A stretch of 24,879 bases of DNA, from positions 1 to 24,879 of IMG/VR virus record IMGVR_UViG_3300035633_000610; one strand, written 5' to 3'. Source of the stretch: a virus. Shown here in pieces: positions 1 through 7,828 of the stretch. The position numbers and the translations under genes were made by a program. How positions within the stretch are numbered: position 1 is the stretch's first letter; every line of letters starts with the position of its first letter. Below the pieces are notes generated by a model. It did no database searches and had not been told where the DNA came from. It saw only the letters and a list, made by a program, of their open reading frames with translations.

Positions 1-1822
1 ATTTTTTACCCATTTTATCTAAAATAGGTATAATGGTAAAATGCACCGAATCTGTATCACCATATTTAGATATATCACATTCAATACCATATGTTTCTTT
101 CGCATATTCATCTATTATTTCAGCAGATTTTTTAATTACAGCCTGGCCTGTTAATGTAATAGAACTTGAATGGTCAATATCGAACATTGGGAATGCAATA
201 TTAGCAAATGCACCATATACACTATTCATTAAAATTTTAAGAGTGTATTGTAAAATATCTAATCGCTTGATTTCGTTTTTATCTTTTTCAGATTTATTCT
301 TTTTACTTTTTAATTTCTTTAATGCTTTTTTAGCTTTTACACGTTCATTATAATTAAAATCAAGCATTTCAGGCATTATGCCTTGTTTGTTTTGTGTATA
401 TAATACTTTAGCTCTCGATATAGCAATGTTTTGATTCTCTATAAATTTTTCAAAGTTATCAAAACTAATAGTTTTATATTTACCATTGGCTGCTATTATC
501 TTAATCTTTTTTGCTGCCTTGTCTATTTTATCTATTTTTCCCAATTTAGTTTCAGGAGAAATATTTAATGTAATAATAACGTTTGGATATAGACTATTAG
601 CATCAAATGTTATGATACCTTTTTCCAAACCAGCCTTTATTTCCCTTACAAAACCACCTTTATAATTCTCGCGATTTGATGCAGGTCTATTAGTAAGAAT
701 AACTTGATTTCTTTTAGCTGCCTGTGTAGCAATTAAACCAGATACTACAGCAATTTTACCTAATGCAGACTCAAAAACAGTCAAACCTTTATATGCAATC
801 ATTCTGGCTACATCGAGATAATGTAACTTATCTTCAAGTTTAACTAATAATTCAACATCATTAACATTATATTCAACAAATTTATCCCAATCATCATCTG
901 ATAATAAAGCAAGATTTGGTGAATTAAATGCAGTCTTACCAATTTTCAATTCTTCTTTTGCGATAAAATCCAATGAGTAAGATTCTTTTTCACCTCTTGA
1001 GAAATTTTTGTAAGCCTCCATATAATCAATACAACTTACACCTTTTATATAAAATCGTATTCTCTGTTTGCCGAAGGAACTTTCTCTTAACAATCGTGTA
1101 TTGACTAAATTTACAGGAGACAATTTTCTTGCCCATGTTCCTGTCACTTTACTAAAATATTCTTGTTCAAATTCTGCACGAGATGGGTCCTGTCCATCAA
1201 GCAATCTACTAATGCGATTAATGATATATGGTATGTCGAATCCTTCTGAGTTCCAACCACTTACAATATCTGGATGTTCAGCAGACCAGAAATGTATGAA
1301 TGCTTCAAGCATATCGTCTTCATTGTCAAAATTGAAATAATCATGATTTTCTATTACTGGTGTAAAATCATGCTGTAGTCCGAAAGTAGTATATTTATGT
1401 CTTAAAGTATCGTAGATTGTTATTAAATTAATAGGATGTTGAGCTTCCATTTCATCTGGAAACTCATTTGGGGAATAAACTTCAATATCTAAAAAGAATA
1501 TCTTTAAAGGATTCTTAGTAAAATCTGGTTTGTTATTTATTTTATAGAATCTATCAATTAGATATTGTTGTTCAACTTGTAAATTATAAAAAACTCTTCT
1601 TCCACTATTTGCTTTAGCAAAATTTCTACGATCGAATTCTTGTTTAAATGAAATTTTTCTTAAAGGCGTATTAAAAATAGAAGTAGCATCTTTTGCTTGA
1701 GCGCTTTCAATATATAAATAAGGCCTAAAAGGTTCTACTATTTTTATACGCTCGCCATTTTCATCCCAAGTCCAGAGATGTATTTTCTTTCCTCGAGAAT
1801 CATAAAATATATTTCTATACAT
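1..1822 (-). CDS. 43: Family B DNA polymerase, T4 gp43-like (C-terminus cut by window edge)
   Basis: Replicative DNA polymerase with 3'-5' proofreading. I translated the minus strand by hand: 607 codons run from ATG 1822-1820 to base 1 without a stop. Exonuclease motifs: ExoI LDIEVYS (D112, E114), ExoII NSEGFDIPYI (D196), ExoIII YNVNDVELL (D322). Polymerase motifs: A, FDANSLYPNVI (D407); B, KILMNSVYGAFAN (about 529-541); C, YGDTDSV (D589, D591). Numbering is within a few residues of RB69/T4 gp43 for the exonuclease site (D114/E116 there). T4 gp43 is 898 aa, so roughly 290 residues (rest of palm, thumb, clamp-binding tail) lie beyond the window. No good Shine-Dalgarno lies within 12 nt of the ATG; the purine run GAGAGGGGGG sits in the 5' arm of a hairpin further upstream. 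It follows the VWA gene after 41 bp. All catalytic residues seen are present, so it should be active if complete. Confidence 0.96.
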   Translation of the reverse strand, partial: MYRNIFYDSRGKKIHLWTWDENGERIKIVEPFRPYLYIESAQAKDATSIFNTPLRKISFKQEFDRRNFAKANSGRRVFYNLQVEQQYLIDRFYKINNKPDFTKNPLKIFFLDIEVYSPNEFPDEMEAQHPINLITIYDTLRHKYTTFGLQHDFTPVIENHDYFNFDNEDDMLEAFIHFWSAEHPDIVSGWNSEGFDIPYIINRISRLLDGQDPSRAEFEQEYFSKVTGTWARKLSPVNLVNTRLLRESSFGKQRIRFYIKGVSCIDYMEAYKNFSRGEKESYSLDFIAKEELKIGKTAFNSPNLALLSDDDWDKFVEYNVNDVELLVKLEDKLHYLDVARMIAYKGLTVFESALGKIAVVSGLIATQAAKRNQVILTNRPASNRENYKGGFVREIKAGLEKGIITFDANSLYPNVIITLNISPETKLGKIDKIDKAAKKIKIIAANGKYKTISFDNFEKFIENQNIAISRAKVLYTQNKQGIMPEMLDFNYNERVKAKKALKKLKSKKNKSEKDKNEIKRLDILQYTLKILMNSVYGAFANIAFPMFDIDHSSSITLTGQAVIKKSAEIIDEYAKETYGIECDISKYGDTDSVHFTIIPILDKMGKK

Positions 1823-1833
1823 TTGAATAATCA

Positions 1834-1852
1834 GGGGGGAATAAATCCCCCC
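1834..1852 (-). promoter_or_regulatory. Perfect hairpin ahead of gene 43, candidate translational operator
   Basis: On the transcribed (minus) strand six G and an A, a five-base loop (TTTAT), then T and six C form a perfect 7-bp stem. It ends 11 nt before the gene 43 ATG. The only purine-rich ribosome-binding stretch (GAGAGGGGGG, complement of 1847-1856) lies in the 5' arm, so folding would hide it. In T4, gp43 represses its own translation by binding an mRNA hairpin in this position; that this hairpin does the same is inference. No T-tract follows on either strand, which argues against an intrinsic terminator. Confidence 0.6.
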
Positions 1853-1863
1853 TCTCTTAATTG

Positions 1864-4215
1864 TTAGCTTTTTGTGTAGTATTGATTTTCACTGTAGACA
1901 GATATAATGATACTATTATCTACTACGAAAAACATACCTTCTTTTTGTGATTTCGACAAGGAAATATTGGGATATTTCTTGACTAGTTCTTCTGCATCCA
2001 TCATTTCCGCATTTAGATCATCTGGGACTAAGCCTGTTGATCCAATGTAGAACACTAAAGGAGCAAGATTATTCCATAATTCATTTTCATATTTACTAAC
2101 AAGTTGTTTAGACTCTGCAATTGCATCAAGAATAGTATCTTGATCTTTTGATACTAATGCTTTGATTAAATTAGAACATTTAGCTTTACGGCAGAATTTT
2201 TCTAAATCTGTTCTTGTTGCACGAGATTCTCCAATGAATGTATCTAATATTCCTTTTTGGACTTTATCCGCAAATGTTTCTTTCGACCTTGCAGATAATG
2301 TCTTGGCTTCAAGATTTTCACCATCGAAAATATTATGAAGCTTAGGTTTTTTATTGTCACCAACTTTATAATACCGAGCAAATATTTCATTTGCAGAACG
2401 GAATGAATCAGATGATAATATGTCTGTTGTGCCTATTTTAATTTTATAAACAGGACGAGAATCAATTTCACCTTTTGCAATGGCTTCATTAAGATCAGCA
2501 TAAGATGTTGTAGTTGGTGGATTAAAATACAATGCTTTGCTTAAACAATGCTTTTTCAATTCTTCCAATTGTTCTGCTGTATATTCAACAGATACTTCTT
2601 TAGTAATTGATGAAAGCAATCCATTTACTATTTTAGCTTGCAACGTATTATCGACTACCTCTTTTAGTTTCTTAACTTCAATATCAAAAGAAGTAATTGG
2701 CCGATCTAAACTAATATTATATGTTGCCCCTGGCTTATAAGAACCTTTTAATACACCTAATCTTTTCAATTCATCAAAAGTTGATTTCTTTTCAAATTTA
2801 AGTGGAAGTTTTTTCGAATACACTTCGCCATTAGCTACTAAAGTGAATTTTTTATAGTCCTTTAAATCCAATTCAATGCCAGCAACTTCTGGAATTACTT
2901 TTCTCGTAGAAGCATCAACCAATGAAACAGGAACAGATATTTGCATATTAATAGAGGCCGCTGATCGACTTAAATCAAATGAATCTATGTCGACAAATAC
3001 AGTTTCCTTTTTTGGCTCAATATCTGTTTCAGGAGGTTCGATGGATCCATCATCCAAACGTTTTCCAGGAACTCTTTTTACAGAAGTATTTTTATATGTA
3101 CTTCTAAATTCATCAATATTCAACTTAATACAACCTTGGTGTTTTCTTAAAACTTTAATTATATCAAGAACAGTGGGGATATTTGGAAAGATTTTATCTC
3201 TTGCTACAAATTGACAAGTAAGGTCACCAGTAATAGCTTTTTCAATATCTGTTACAAAGGCACCAATATCTGCACTTGTAAGAGCTTTATAATGCTTATC
3301 AAATAATGTTTTATTTCCCATGCTGTATATGCAATATTTAGCATTATTTAATTGTCCCGACGATACGTAATGTTTCGCAAGACAGAGCATTGCTGTTGGA
3401 TTTTTACTTTCATTTTCTGGATTACATGGAGTAAATTTATACAACGTACCATTTGCAGCAGATTTAACTTTCAATGATCCTTGACCACTGATAATACGGT
3501 TATTAGCAACATATACAAATATATCATCACTATCACCGTTATATTCTAAGCACGGACCTGTATTATGAACCAATTTACTTGATTCATAGAACGAATCATA
3601 TACTTGCTTTGTGTCTCGTGCAAATGTGCAAGTACCAGAAGCTTTATTAGCCATTTCTGCAAGAAGCGAAAAATCTGAATAATCACTATATGCAATAGTA
3701 TTAAGAAATACGTTTTTGTATGACAATTTTTCACAAAGCTCTAATAGGTCTATTTTTTCACTAATAGATGAAGGGTCATTTGCATAACCATCGCTGTGCA
3801 CTGTAATACCAGTCAATTCATCGTCTTCAATATATTGTTCTGCTACTTCTAATGCTTGGCTAATACAAGTTAAACCAGTTACGCGAATGTTTTTGATCTC
3901 TTGCAAATATGATGAATCGATTTTCATCACTTCGCTTAGATCTACTCTAGCAAAGTGGCAAGTCACATCATGAAATGAAGAATAACTGATAAGGGTTATT
4001 TTCATATCAGATTGTTTGAAATCATCAATGGTAAGGATTCTAACAAGCGTATCTTTTAACGATTCAAGATCATAATACATAGATCCTGATCTATCAATTA
4101 TCATTATATGATGACCGATTTGTTGAGGTGTGTCGTTACCTACATCTACACTTTCACTTGATACTTTGAACGATTTTAATAATTTATCTTTGTAATTATA
4201 CATATTACAACTCAT
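1864..4215 (-). CDS. Large VWA-domain protein
   Basis: 783 aa. The N-terminal part (about 35-210) is a von Willebrand factor A domain with a complete MIDAS metal site: DRSGS (D41, S43, S45), the threonine in GLTCI (T116) and the aspartate in HSDGYAN (D142). VWA domains with an intact MIDAS usually bind a partner protein through Mg2+ or Mn2+. The other about 570 residues match nothing I recognise; there is no signal peptide or clear membrane segment, so it is probably cytoplasmic or virion-internal. Start ATG 4215-4213 is supported by AAAGGAA about 7 nt upstream; an in-frame ATG four codons later is the alternative. A late-type TATAAAT lies just upstream and gene 43 follows, so the VWA gene and the polymerase may share a transcript. 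The partner is unknown. A cellular VWA chaperone role is possible but no MoxR-type AAA+ gene is in the window. Confidence 0.85.
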   Translation of the reverse strand: MSCNMYNYKDKLLKSFKVSSESVDVGNDTPQQIGHHIMIIDRSGSMYYDLESLKDTLVRILTIDDFKQSDMKITLISYSSFHDVTCHFARVDLSEVMKIDSSYLQEIKNIRVTGLTCISQALEVAEQYIEDDELTGITVHSDGYANDPSSISEKIDLLELCEKLSYKNVFLNTIAYSDYSDFSLLAEMANKASGTCTFARDTKQVYDSFYESSKLVHNTGPCLEYNGDSDDIFVYVANNRIISGQGSLKVKSAANGTLYKFTPCNPENESKNPTAMLCLAKHYVSSGQLNNAKYCIYSMGNKTLFDKHYKALTSADIGAFVTDIEKAITGDLTCQFVARDKIFPNIPTVLDIIKVLRKHQGCIKLNIDEFRSTYKNTSVKRVPGKRLDDGSIEPPETDIEPKKETVFVDIDSFDLSRSAASINMQISVPVSLVDASTRKVIPEVAGIELDLKDYKKFTLVANGEVYSKKLPLKFEKKSTFDELKRLGVLKGSYKPGATYNISLDRPITSFDIEVKKLKEVVDNTLQAKIVNGLLSSITKEVSVEYTAEQLEELKKHCLSKALYFNPPTTTSYADLNEAIAKGEIDSRPVYKIKIGTTDILSSDSFRSANEIFARYYKVGDNKKPKLHNIFDGENLEAKTLSARSKETFADKVQKGILDTFIGESRATRTDLEKFCRKAKCSNLIKALVSKDQDTILDAIAESKQLVSKYENELWNNLAPLVFYIGSTGLVPDDLNAEMMDAEELVKKYPNISLSKSQKEGMFFVVDNSIIISVYSENQYYTKS

Positions 4216-4231
4216 TACTTATTCCTTTCTA

Positions 4232-4238
4232 ATTTATA
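4232..4238 (-). promoter_or_regulatory. Candidate gp55-type late promoter for the VWA gene
   Basis: The minus strand reads TATAAATTA starting at 4238, about 17 nt before the VWA start codon. T4 gp55-dependent late promoters consist of a single -10-like box, consensus TATAAATA, with no -35 element. The match is seven of eight and lies in one of the few intergenic gaps (4216-4342), and a gp55 homologue is encoded in this window. In so AT-rich a genome such matches also arise by chance. The rest of the gap shows no sigma-70 pair, hairpin or small gene that I can support. Confidence 0.45.
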
Positions 4239-4342
4239 CTTCTTACATTAGATAGTACCACACTACCTATACATTCCATACTAAAATATTTATTGATTTA
4301 TCCCGTTAATTCAATGCTTTTTATCTTGAATTTAATGATGAT

Positions 4343-4717
4343 TTAATCAAACCAAATCTCATTAGCATTACCAAACCAATATTCACAATTTTCACTTAAA
4401 GCAGTTAGATTAATAATAAAATTAATTGATTTACAATAATTATAAACTTTATTAGTCATCATATCTGCATCGTTATATTTATACCATATTATATTCAGAC
4501 TTGCATCATCAATTGATTTTACAAGTAGTTGAAATAGATGGTCTGTCCCATTATAAATAATTTCAGCTTTAATGGGGGCATATTTTTTGTTATAAAAACG
4601 CGCTTGTGAAGGTTCATCTAACATTATTAAAAACCAATTGTCTTTAACATATTTGCCCAAATGACGTTGTAAAACCACGTCATTTTCTTTGAAAATATCA
4701 TAAATGTTTTTAATCAT
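4343..4717 (-). CDS. Hypothetical protein, 124 aa
   Basis: I do not recognise this protein. It is 124 aa, rich in aromatic and Asn/Asp residues, ends FGNANEIWFD, and has no cysteine-rich motif, signal peptide or transmembrane segment. Length and composition suggest a small soluble alpha/beta protein. It starts 5 bp after the stop of the upstream glycosyltransferase gene and is the last gene before the 127-bp gap ahead of the VWA gene, so it closes the nrdG-nrdD-46-GT transcription unit. The ribosome-binding site is weak (GAGAT about 9 nt upstream), so expression probably depends on coupling to the gene before it. The reading frame is continuous and neighbours are tightly packed on the same strand, which supports a real gene. 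Confidence 0.7.
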   Translation of the reverse strand: MIKNIYDIFKENDVVLQRHLGKYVKDNWFLIMLDEPSQARFYNKKYAPIKAEIIYNGTDHLFQLLVKSIDDASLNIIWYKYNDADMMTNKVYNYCKSINFIINLTALSENCEYWFGNANEIWFD

Positions 4718-4722
4718 ATTTT

Positions 4723-6030
4723 TTATCTCGGATTTAATCTAGATAACGCTTTTCTTTCTTCATCCCATTTGGTATAATACAATTCCTTAAATTCGTCGAG
4801 ATGATCGTCCAACCACATAGTTTCCGCATATTTTCTCGCATTACGACATTGCTTCATATAGAAATCTTGATCCTTTAAAATAAGTTTAATATTATCAATC
4901 ATTTCATCACCAGTTTTAAATTTGTGTGGTGCATCTTTATAAGTGATTAAATCCTGGAATGCGCCAGGGAGGCCGCAGCATGCAGATTCAAGAAACTTGA
5001 TATTACTTTTTGCTTTATTAAAAGTACAATCAACCAGCGGTGCAATACAGCATTGTGCATTAGTTTCTGTATAAGCTTTTGGAAGTTCGAGTAATGGATA
5101 CCATTGAATAAACTCCATTTCGCCCACATCAATGAATGGTTTACAAGGAAGTGGAAATCCTCCTACAAATACCCATTTAAACTCTTTTCTTGTCTTGATA
5201 ATTTGCTGCACCACATGCGTAAAATCATCATGCTGATTTGTACGATTCATTACATCAATATGAGTACCCGACCCAGCATATAAAATCCTTGGTCTTTTTT
5301 TGTTTTTATCATAATTTTTAGATAAAACAGATTCATTATAATGACCATCAAACCACATGCGGCTTGGATAGTTAGGAATTACAGTAATTCTTTTATTACC
5401 AGTCTTTGATTCATAATATTCCTTCATATATTGACATGTGACACTAATTTCATCACACATCTGCATCATTTGAAGGGAACTCTGTAATATTTGGGGATCT
5501 TCAAAGGCCATTCTACACCGATTAAATTTAGGAATATCATCAACAAAGATAATATCGTCAATTTCATAGATTACCTTAAAGCCGACTTGTTCTGAACCTT
5601 GCTTTAAAAATTGCACAAACTGTAATTGCTGAGGAGTAGCTTGGCGTTGTAAACGAACAGCTGAAATGCCTAGGTAAAAACGCGGGTCTATAATCATAGT
5701 AGTAACCCCATTAATAATACCTTTTTGGAACGCATTCAACATGATTTCTGGTTGAATCATACGCCACCAACCACAACCGCCATAATCTGCATAGTAATTA
5801 ATAGCCCTTTTCAAACCTTGGCCAGGCATTGCAGGCATTGCAGGCGTACTCCCCTGAATATTATGAGCAACACCATAACGTTGTGTTGGCGTGCCTAAAA
5901 CTTGACCGAGCGGCATCCCAACATTGCCTAATTGAACTGGTTGATAATGAATATAAGGACTTTGATTTTGTTGTGGAGCAGATTGTTGTTGCTGCGCAGG
6001 TATTTGCGCATTCTTCATTTTAAGTGGCAT
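4723..6030 (-). CDS. GT-B (GT4-type) glycosyltransferase with Gln-rich N-terminus
   Basis: 435 aa. Residues about 1-75 are low complexity (runs of Q and P, and a PAMPAMPGQG repeat). The rest looks like a GT-B glycosyltransferase: an N-terminal Rossmann half with YYADYGGCGWWRM and YEIDDIIFVDD, then a C-terminal nucleotide-sugar half with RILYAGSGTH, WVFVGG and a final NIKFLESACCGLPG, the position where GT4 enzymes hold an E-x7-E-type donor motif. It probably moves a sugar from a nucleotide donor; acceptor unknown. The start ATG (6030) overlaps the gene 46 stop by 11 nt and has CGGAGA about 9 nt upstream. It is the only glycosyltransferase of the window outside the 10325-17343 cassette, so it may act on a different acceptor. 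Confidence 0.82.
   Translation of the reverse strand: MPLKMKNAQIPAQQQQSAPQQNQSPYIHYQPVQLGNVGMPLGQVLGTPTQRYGVAHNIQGSTPAMPAMPGQGLKRAINYYADYGGCGWWRMIQPEIMLNAFQKGIINGVTTMIIDPRFYLGISAVRLQRQATPQQLQFVQFLKQGSEQVGFKVIYEIDDIIFVDDIPKFNRCRMAFEDPQILQSSLQMMQMCDEISVTCQYMKEYYESKTGNKRITVIPNYPSRMWFDGHYNESVLSKNYDKNKKRPRILYAGSGTHIDVMNRTNQHDDFTHVVQQIIKTRKEFKWVFVGGFPLPCKPFIDVGEMEFIQWYPLLELPKAYTETNAQCCIAPLVDCTFNKAKSNIKFLESACCGLPGAFQDLITYKDAPHKFKTGDEMIDNIKLILKDQDFYMKQCRNARKYAETMWLDDHLDEFKELYYTKWDEERKALSRLNPR
5823..5845. repeat. Short 9-bp tandem repeat in the glycosyltransferase gene
   Basis: CAGGCATTG occurs twice in tandem on the plus strand followed by a partial third unit (CAGGC). On the coding strand this gives the PAM-PAM-PGQ repeat in the low-complexity N-terminus. 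Length is a multiple of three, so gain or loss of a unit keeps the frame. Confidence 0.8.
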
Positions 6031-7828
6031 AGTCTATTCTCCGTGTAATCCCATTTCTTTTTTCAAGATATATAATTTCGCCCGTCCTATGTTTTATAGA
6101 TTCGGTTTTATGACTTATAATATATATGGATTCATTGTAATCTGCAACTCTATCTTTTAAAATTTCTAATACACATTCTACACCTTTTGAACATAAACTT
6201 GTATCTAACAATTCATCTAGAAATAAAAAGTTAAAAGATATATTGGTCAAATATCTTCGAATGTCCATAAATGAAAACGTCATCGATAAATCAATTCGTC
6301 TACGCTCTCCATTAGAAAAATTAAAATAAGAACATTCTTGCCCATTTTCATTTAAAATGGTTTCTTCAAGAAATTCATTAAAATGACATTTACAGCAAGC
6401 ATCCATTCTTTGAAGATAATAATCAACACGTTCATTAAGAACATCTAACATTTTCTTTATAATATGACTTTTTGCCCCTTCATCTGATACAACAAATTTA
6501 GCAGTTTTTAATATTTTAGCATCAGCCTCACAACGATTAAAATTTGCATTTACAACGTTGTATCTCTCTTGTGTAGAATCAATTATTGAATCGAAATTTT
6601 GTTGATCTTCTTGTATGTTTGCTAATTCATCTTCGTATTGTTTTATTTGCTTCTTATATTGTAACAACCTAAATTGTAAATTATTAGATTTTTCTTTTTG
6701 AATTTCTATATTATGTTTAAATTCTTCTTGTTCTTTAATTATCTCTTCATGATTTTCTTTTACACTTTCAAATTTGTCTACATCTTTTTTATATTTAGTT
6801 ATTTCACTTTTTAATTGTACTATTTTGTCTTCTTTTTCTTTAATATCATGTTCGTTTTTATGAATGTCTTCTTCTGAAAATGGCCTTTTACATTTAATAC
6901 ATACATTGCCTAATGCTTTAATTTCTTTAACTTCTTTTTGCAATGTATGCATATCTACTTCCATTGTGTATATAATATCATTTATTGTGCTTATATTATG
7001 TTTTGCATCTTTAATTTCAATATTTGCTTTGCGTATAATTTCATCAGCTTCTTTTACACTTCCAATTTCTTCTTGCTTTTTTTCTAGTTCTTTTTCTATA
7101 TTTTTTACTTTTTTTGTAATGTCATCTTTATTATTTTTTAAATCATTAATATGCTGTTGATGCTTGATTTTTTGTTCTGCTTTTTGTTTTTTATATAATT
7201 TTAAATTATTCTCAATTTCATTTAGTTTAGCTATTTCAATATTTTGACTCTCTCTATTCTTGGCAATATCACTTTTAACAATATCTGTCATGTTGCTGAA
7301 AACATTCATTCTAAAAAGGCCTTCAATAAAACGCCTTTTAGCATTTTTAGGAAGAGATAGGAAAGGCTTTGTATTATTAAAACACATGATGACACATTGT
7401 TCGAAGATAGTAGGAGATGAATTAATAATTTGATTTTGAATTATCTTCTTTGTTTCAGTAATAGCATTGGAGATGTCCATGCCATCTTTTTCAAATCGAA
7501 GAATAGATGGTTTCATTCCTCTAACAATATTATATTTACTTAGGACATCATTTTCTAATACATCGAAGTCCAATGATACGCCGCAATGTTTATTTGTGTT
7601 CCAATTAGGTATCTTTGATAATTTAACCTCTCTTAAAGGAGATCCGAATATTGCATAAAAAATGGAATCAATAATAGATGATTTACCGCACCCATTCTTT
7701 ACATCGTCTTTATCTTTATTCTCTCCTGTTATTATATGAATACCAGGTTTGAAATCAAGAACGATAGGTTCATGCCCTATAGACAAGAAATTTTTTAATT
7801 GAATCTTTTTAAAATTAACTTGTTTCAT
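6020..7828 (-). CDS. 46: Recombination endonuclease subunit gp46, SbcC/Rad50-like ATPase
   Basis: 602 aa (T4 gp46 is 560). This SMC-type ATPase pairs with nuclease gp47 to resect DNA ends for recombination-dependent replication. Order: N-terminal half-ATPase with Walker A NGCGKSS (about 45-51); long coiled coil (about 190-430) interrupted by the zinc hook CIKC (C310, C313); then ABC signature FSNGE (504-508), Walker B FLFLDEL (about 534-540) and the H-loop histidine in IISHK (H573). All needed residues are present. The start ATG (7828) overlaps the nrdD stop as TAATG. In T4 genes 46 and 47 are adjacent; here the partner lies at 17340-18410, with nrdGD and a glycan cassette between. No frameshift. 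Confidence 0.95.
   Translation of the reverse strand: MKQVNFKKIQLKNFLSIGHEPIVLDFKPGIHIITGENKDKDDVKNGCGKSSIIDSIFYAIFGSPLREVKLSKIPNWNTNKHCGVSLDFDVLENDVLSKYNIVRGMKPSILRFEKDGMDISNAITETKKIIQNQIINSSPTIFEQCVIMCFNNTKPFLSLPKNAKRRFIEGLFRMNVFSNMTDIVKSDIAKNRESQNIEIAKLNEIENNLKLYKKQKAEQKIKHQQHINDLKNNKDDITKKVKNIEKELEKKQEEIGSVKEADEIIRKANIEIKDAKHNISTINDIIYTMEVDMHTLQKEVKEIKALGNVCIKCKRPFSEEDIHKNEHDIKEKEDKIVQLKSEITKYKKDVDKFESVKENHEEIIKEQEEFKHNIEIQKEKSNNLQFRLLQYKKQIKQYEDELANIQEDQQNFDSIIDSTQERYNVVNANFNRCEADAKILKTAKFVVSDEGAKSHIIKKMLDVLNERVDYYLQRMDACCKCHFNEFLEETILNENGQECSYFNFSNGERRRIDLSMTFSFMDIRRYLTNISFNFLFLDELLDTSLCSKGVECVLEILKDRVADYNESIYIISHKTESIKHRTGEIIYLEKRNGITRRIDYAT

Noticed and set aside
1-1822. Rightward small frames inside the polymerase gene (for example 33-353 and 1068-1340)
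   Set aside because: They are antisense shadows of gene 43, whose motifs cover the whole stretch.
1834-1852. Intrinsic transcription terminator
   Set aside because: The stem is strong but no T-tract follows on the minus strand (TGATTATTCAA) or the plus strand (TCTCTTAATT), and gene 43 starts 11 nt later.
4216-4342. Small gene or RNA in the 127-bp gap before the VWA gene
   Set aside because: No frame with a ribosome-binding site and no stable hairpin was found; only the late-type TATAAAT box stands out.
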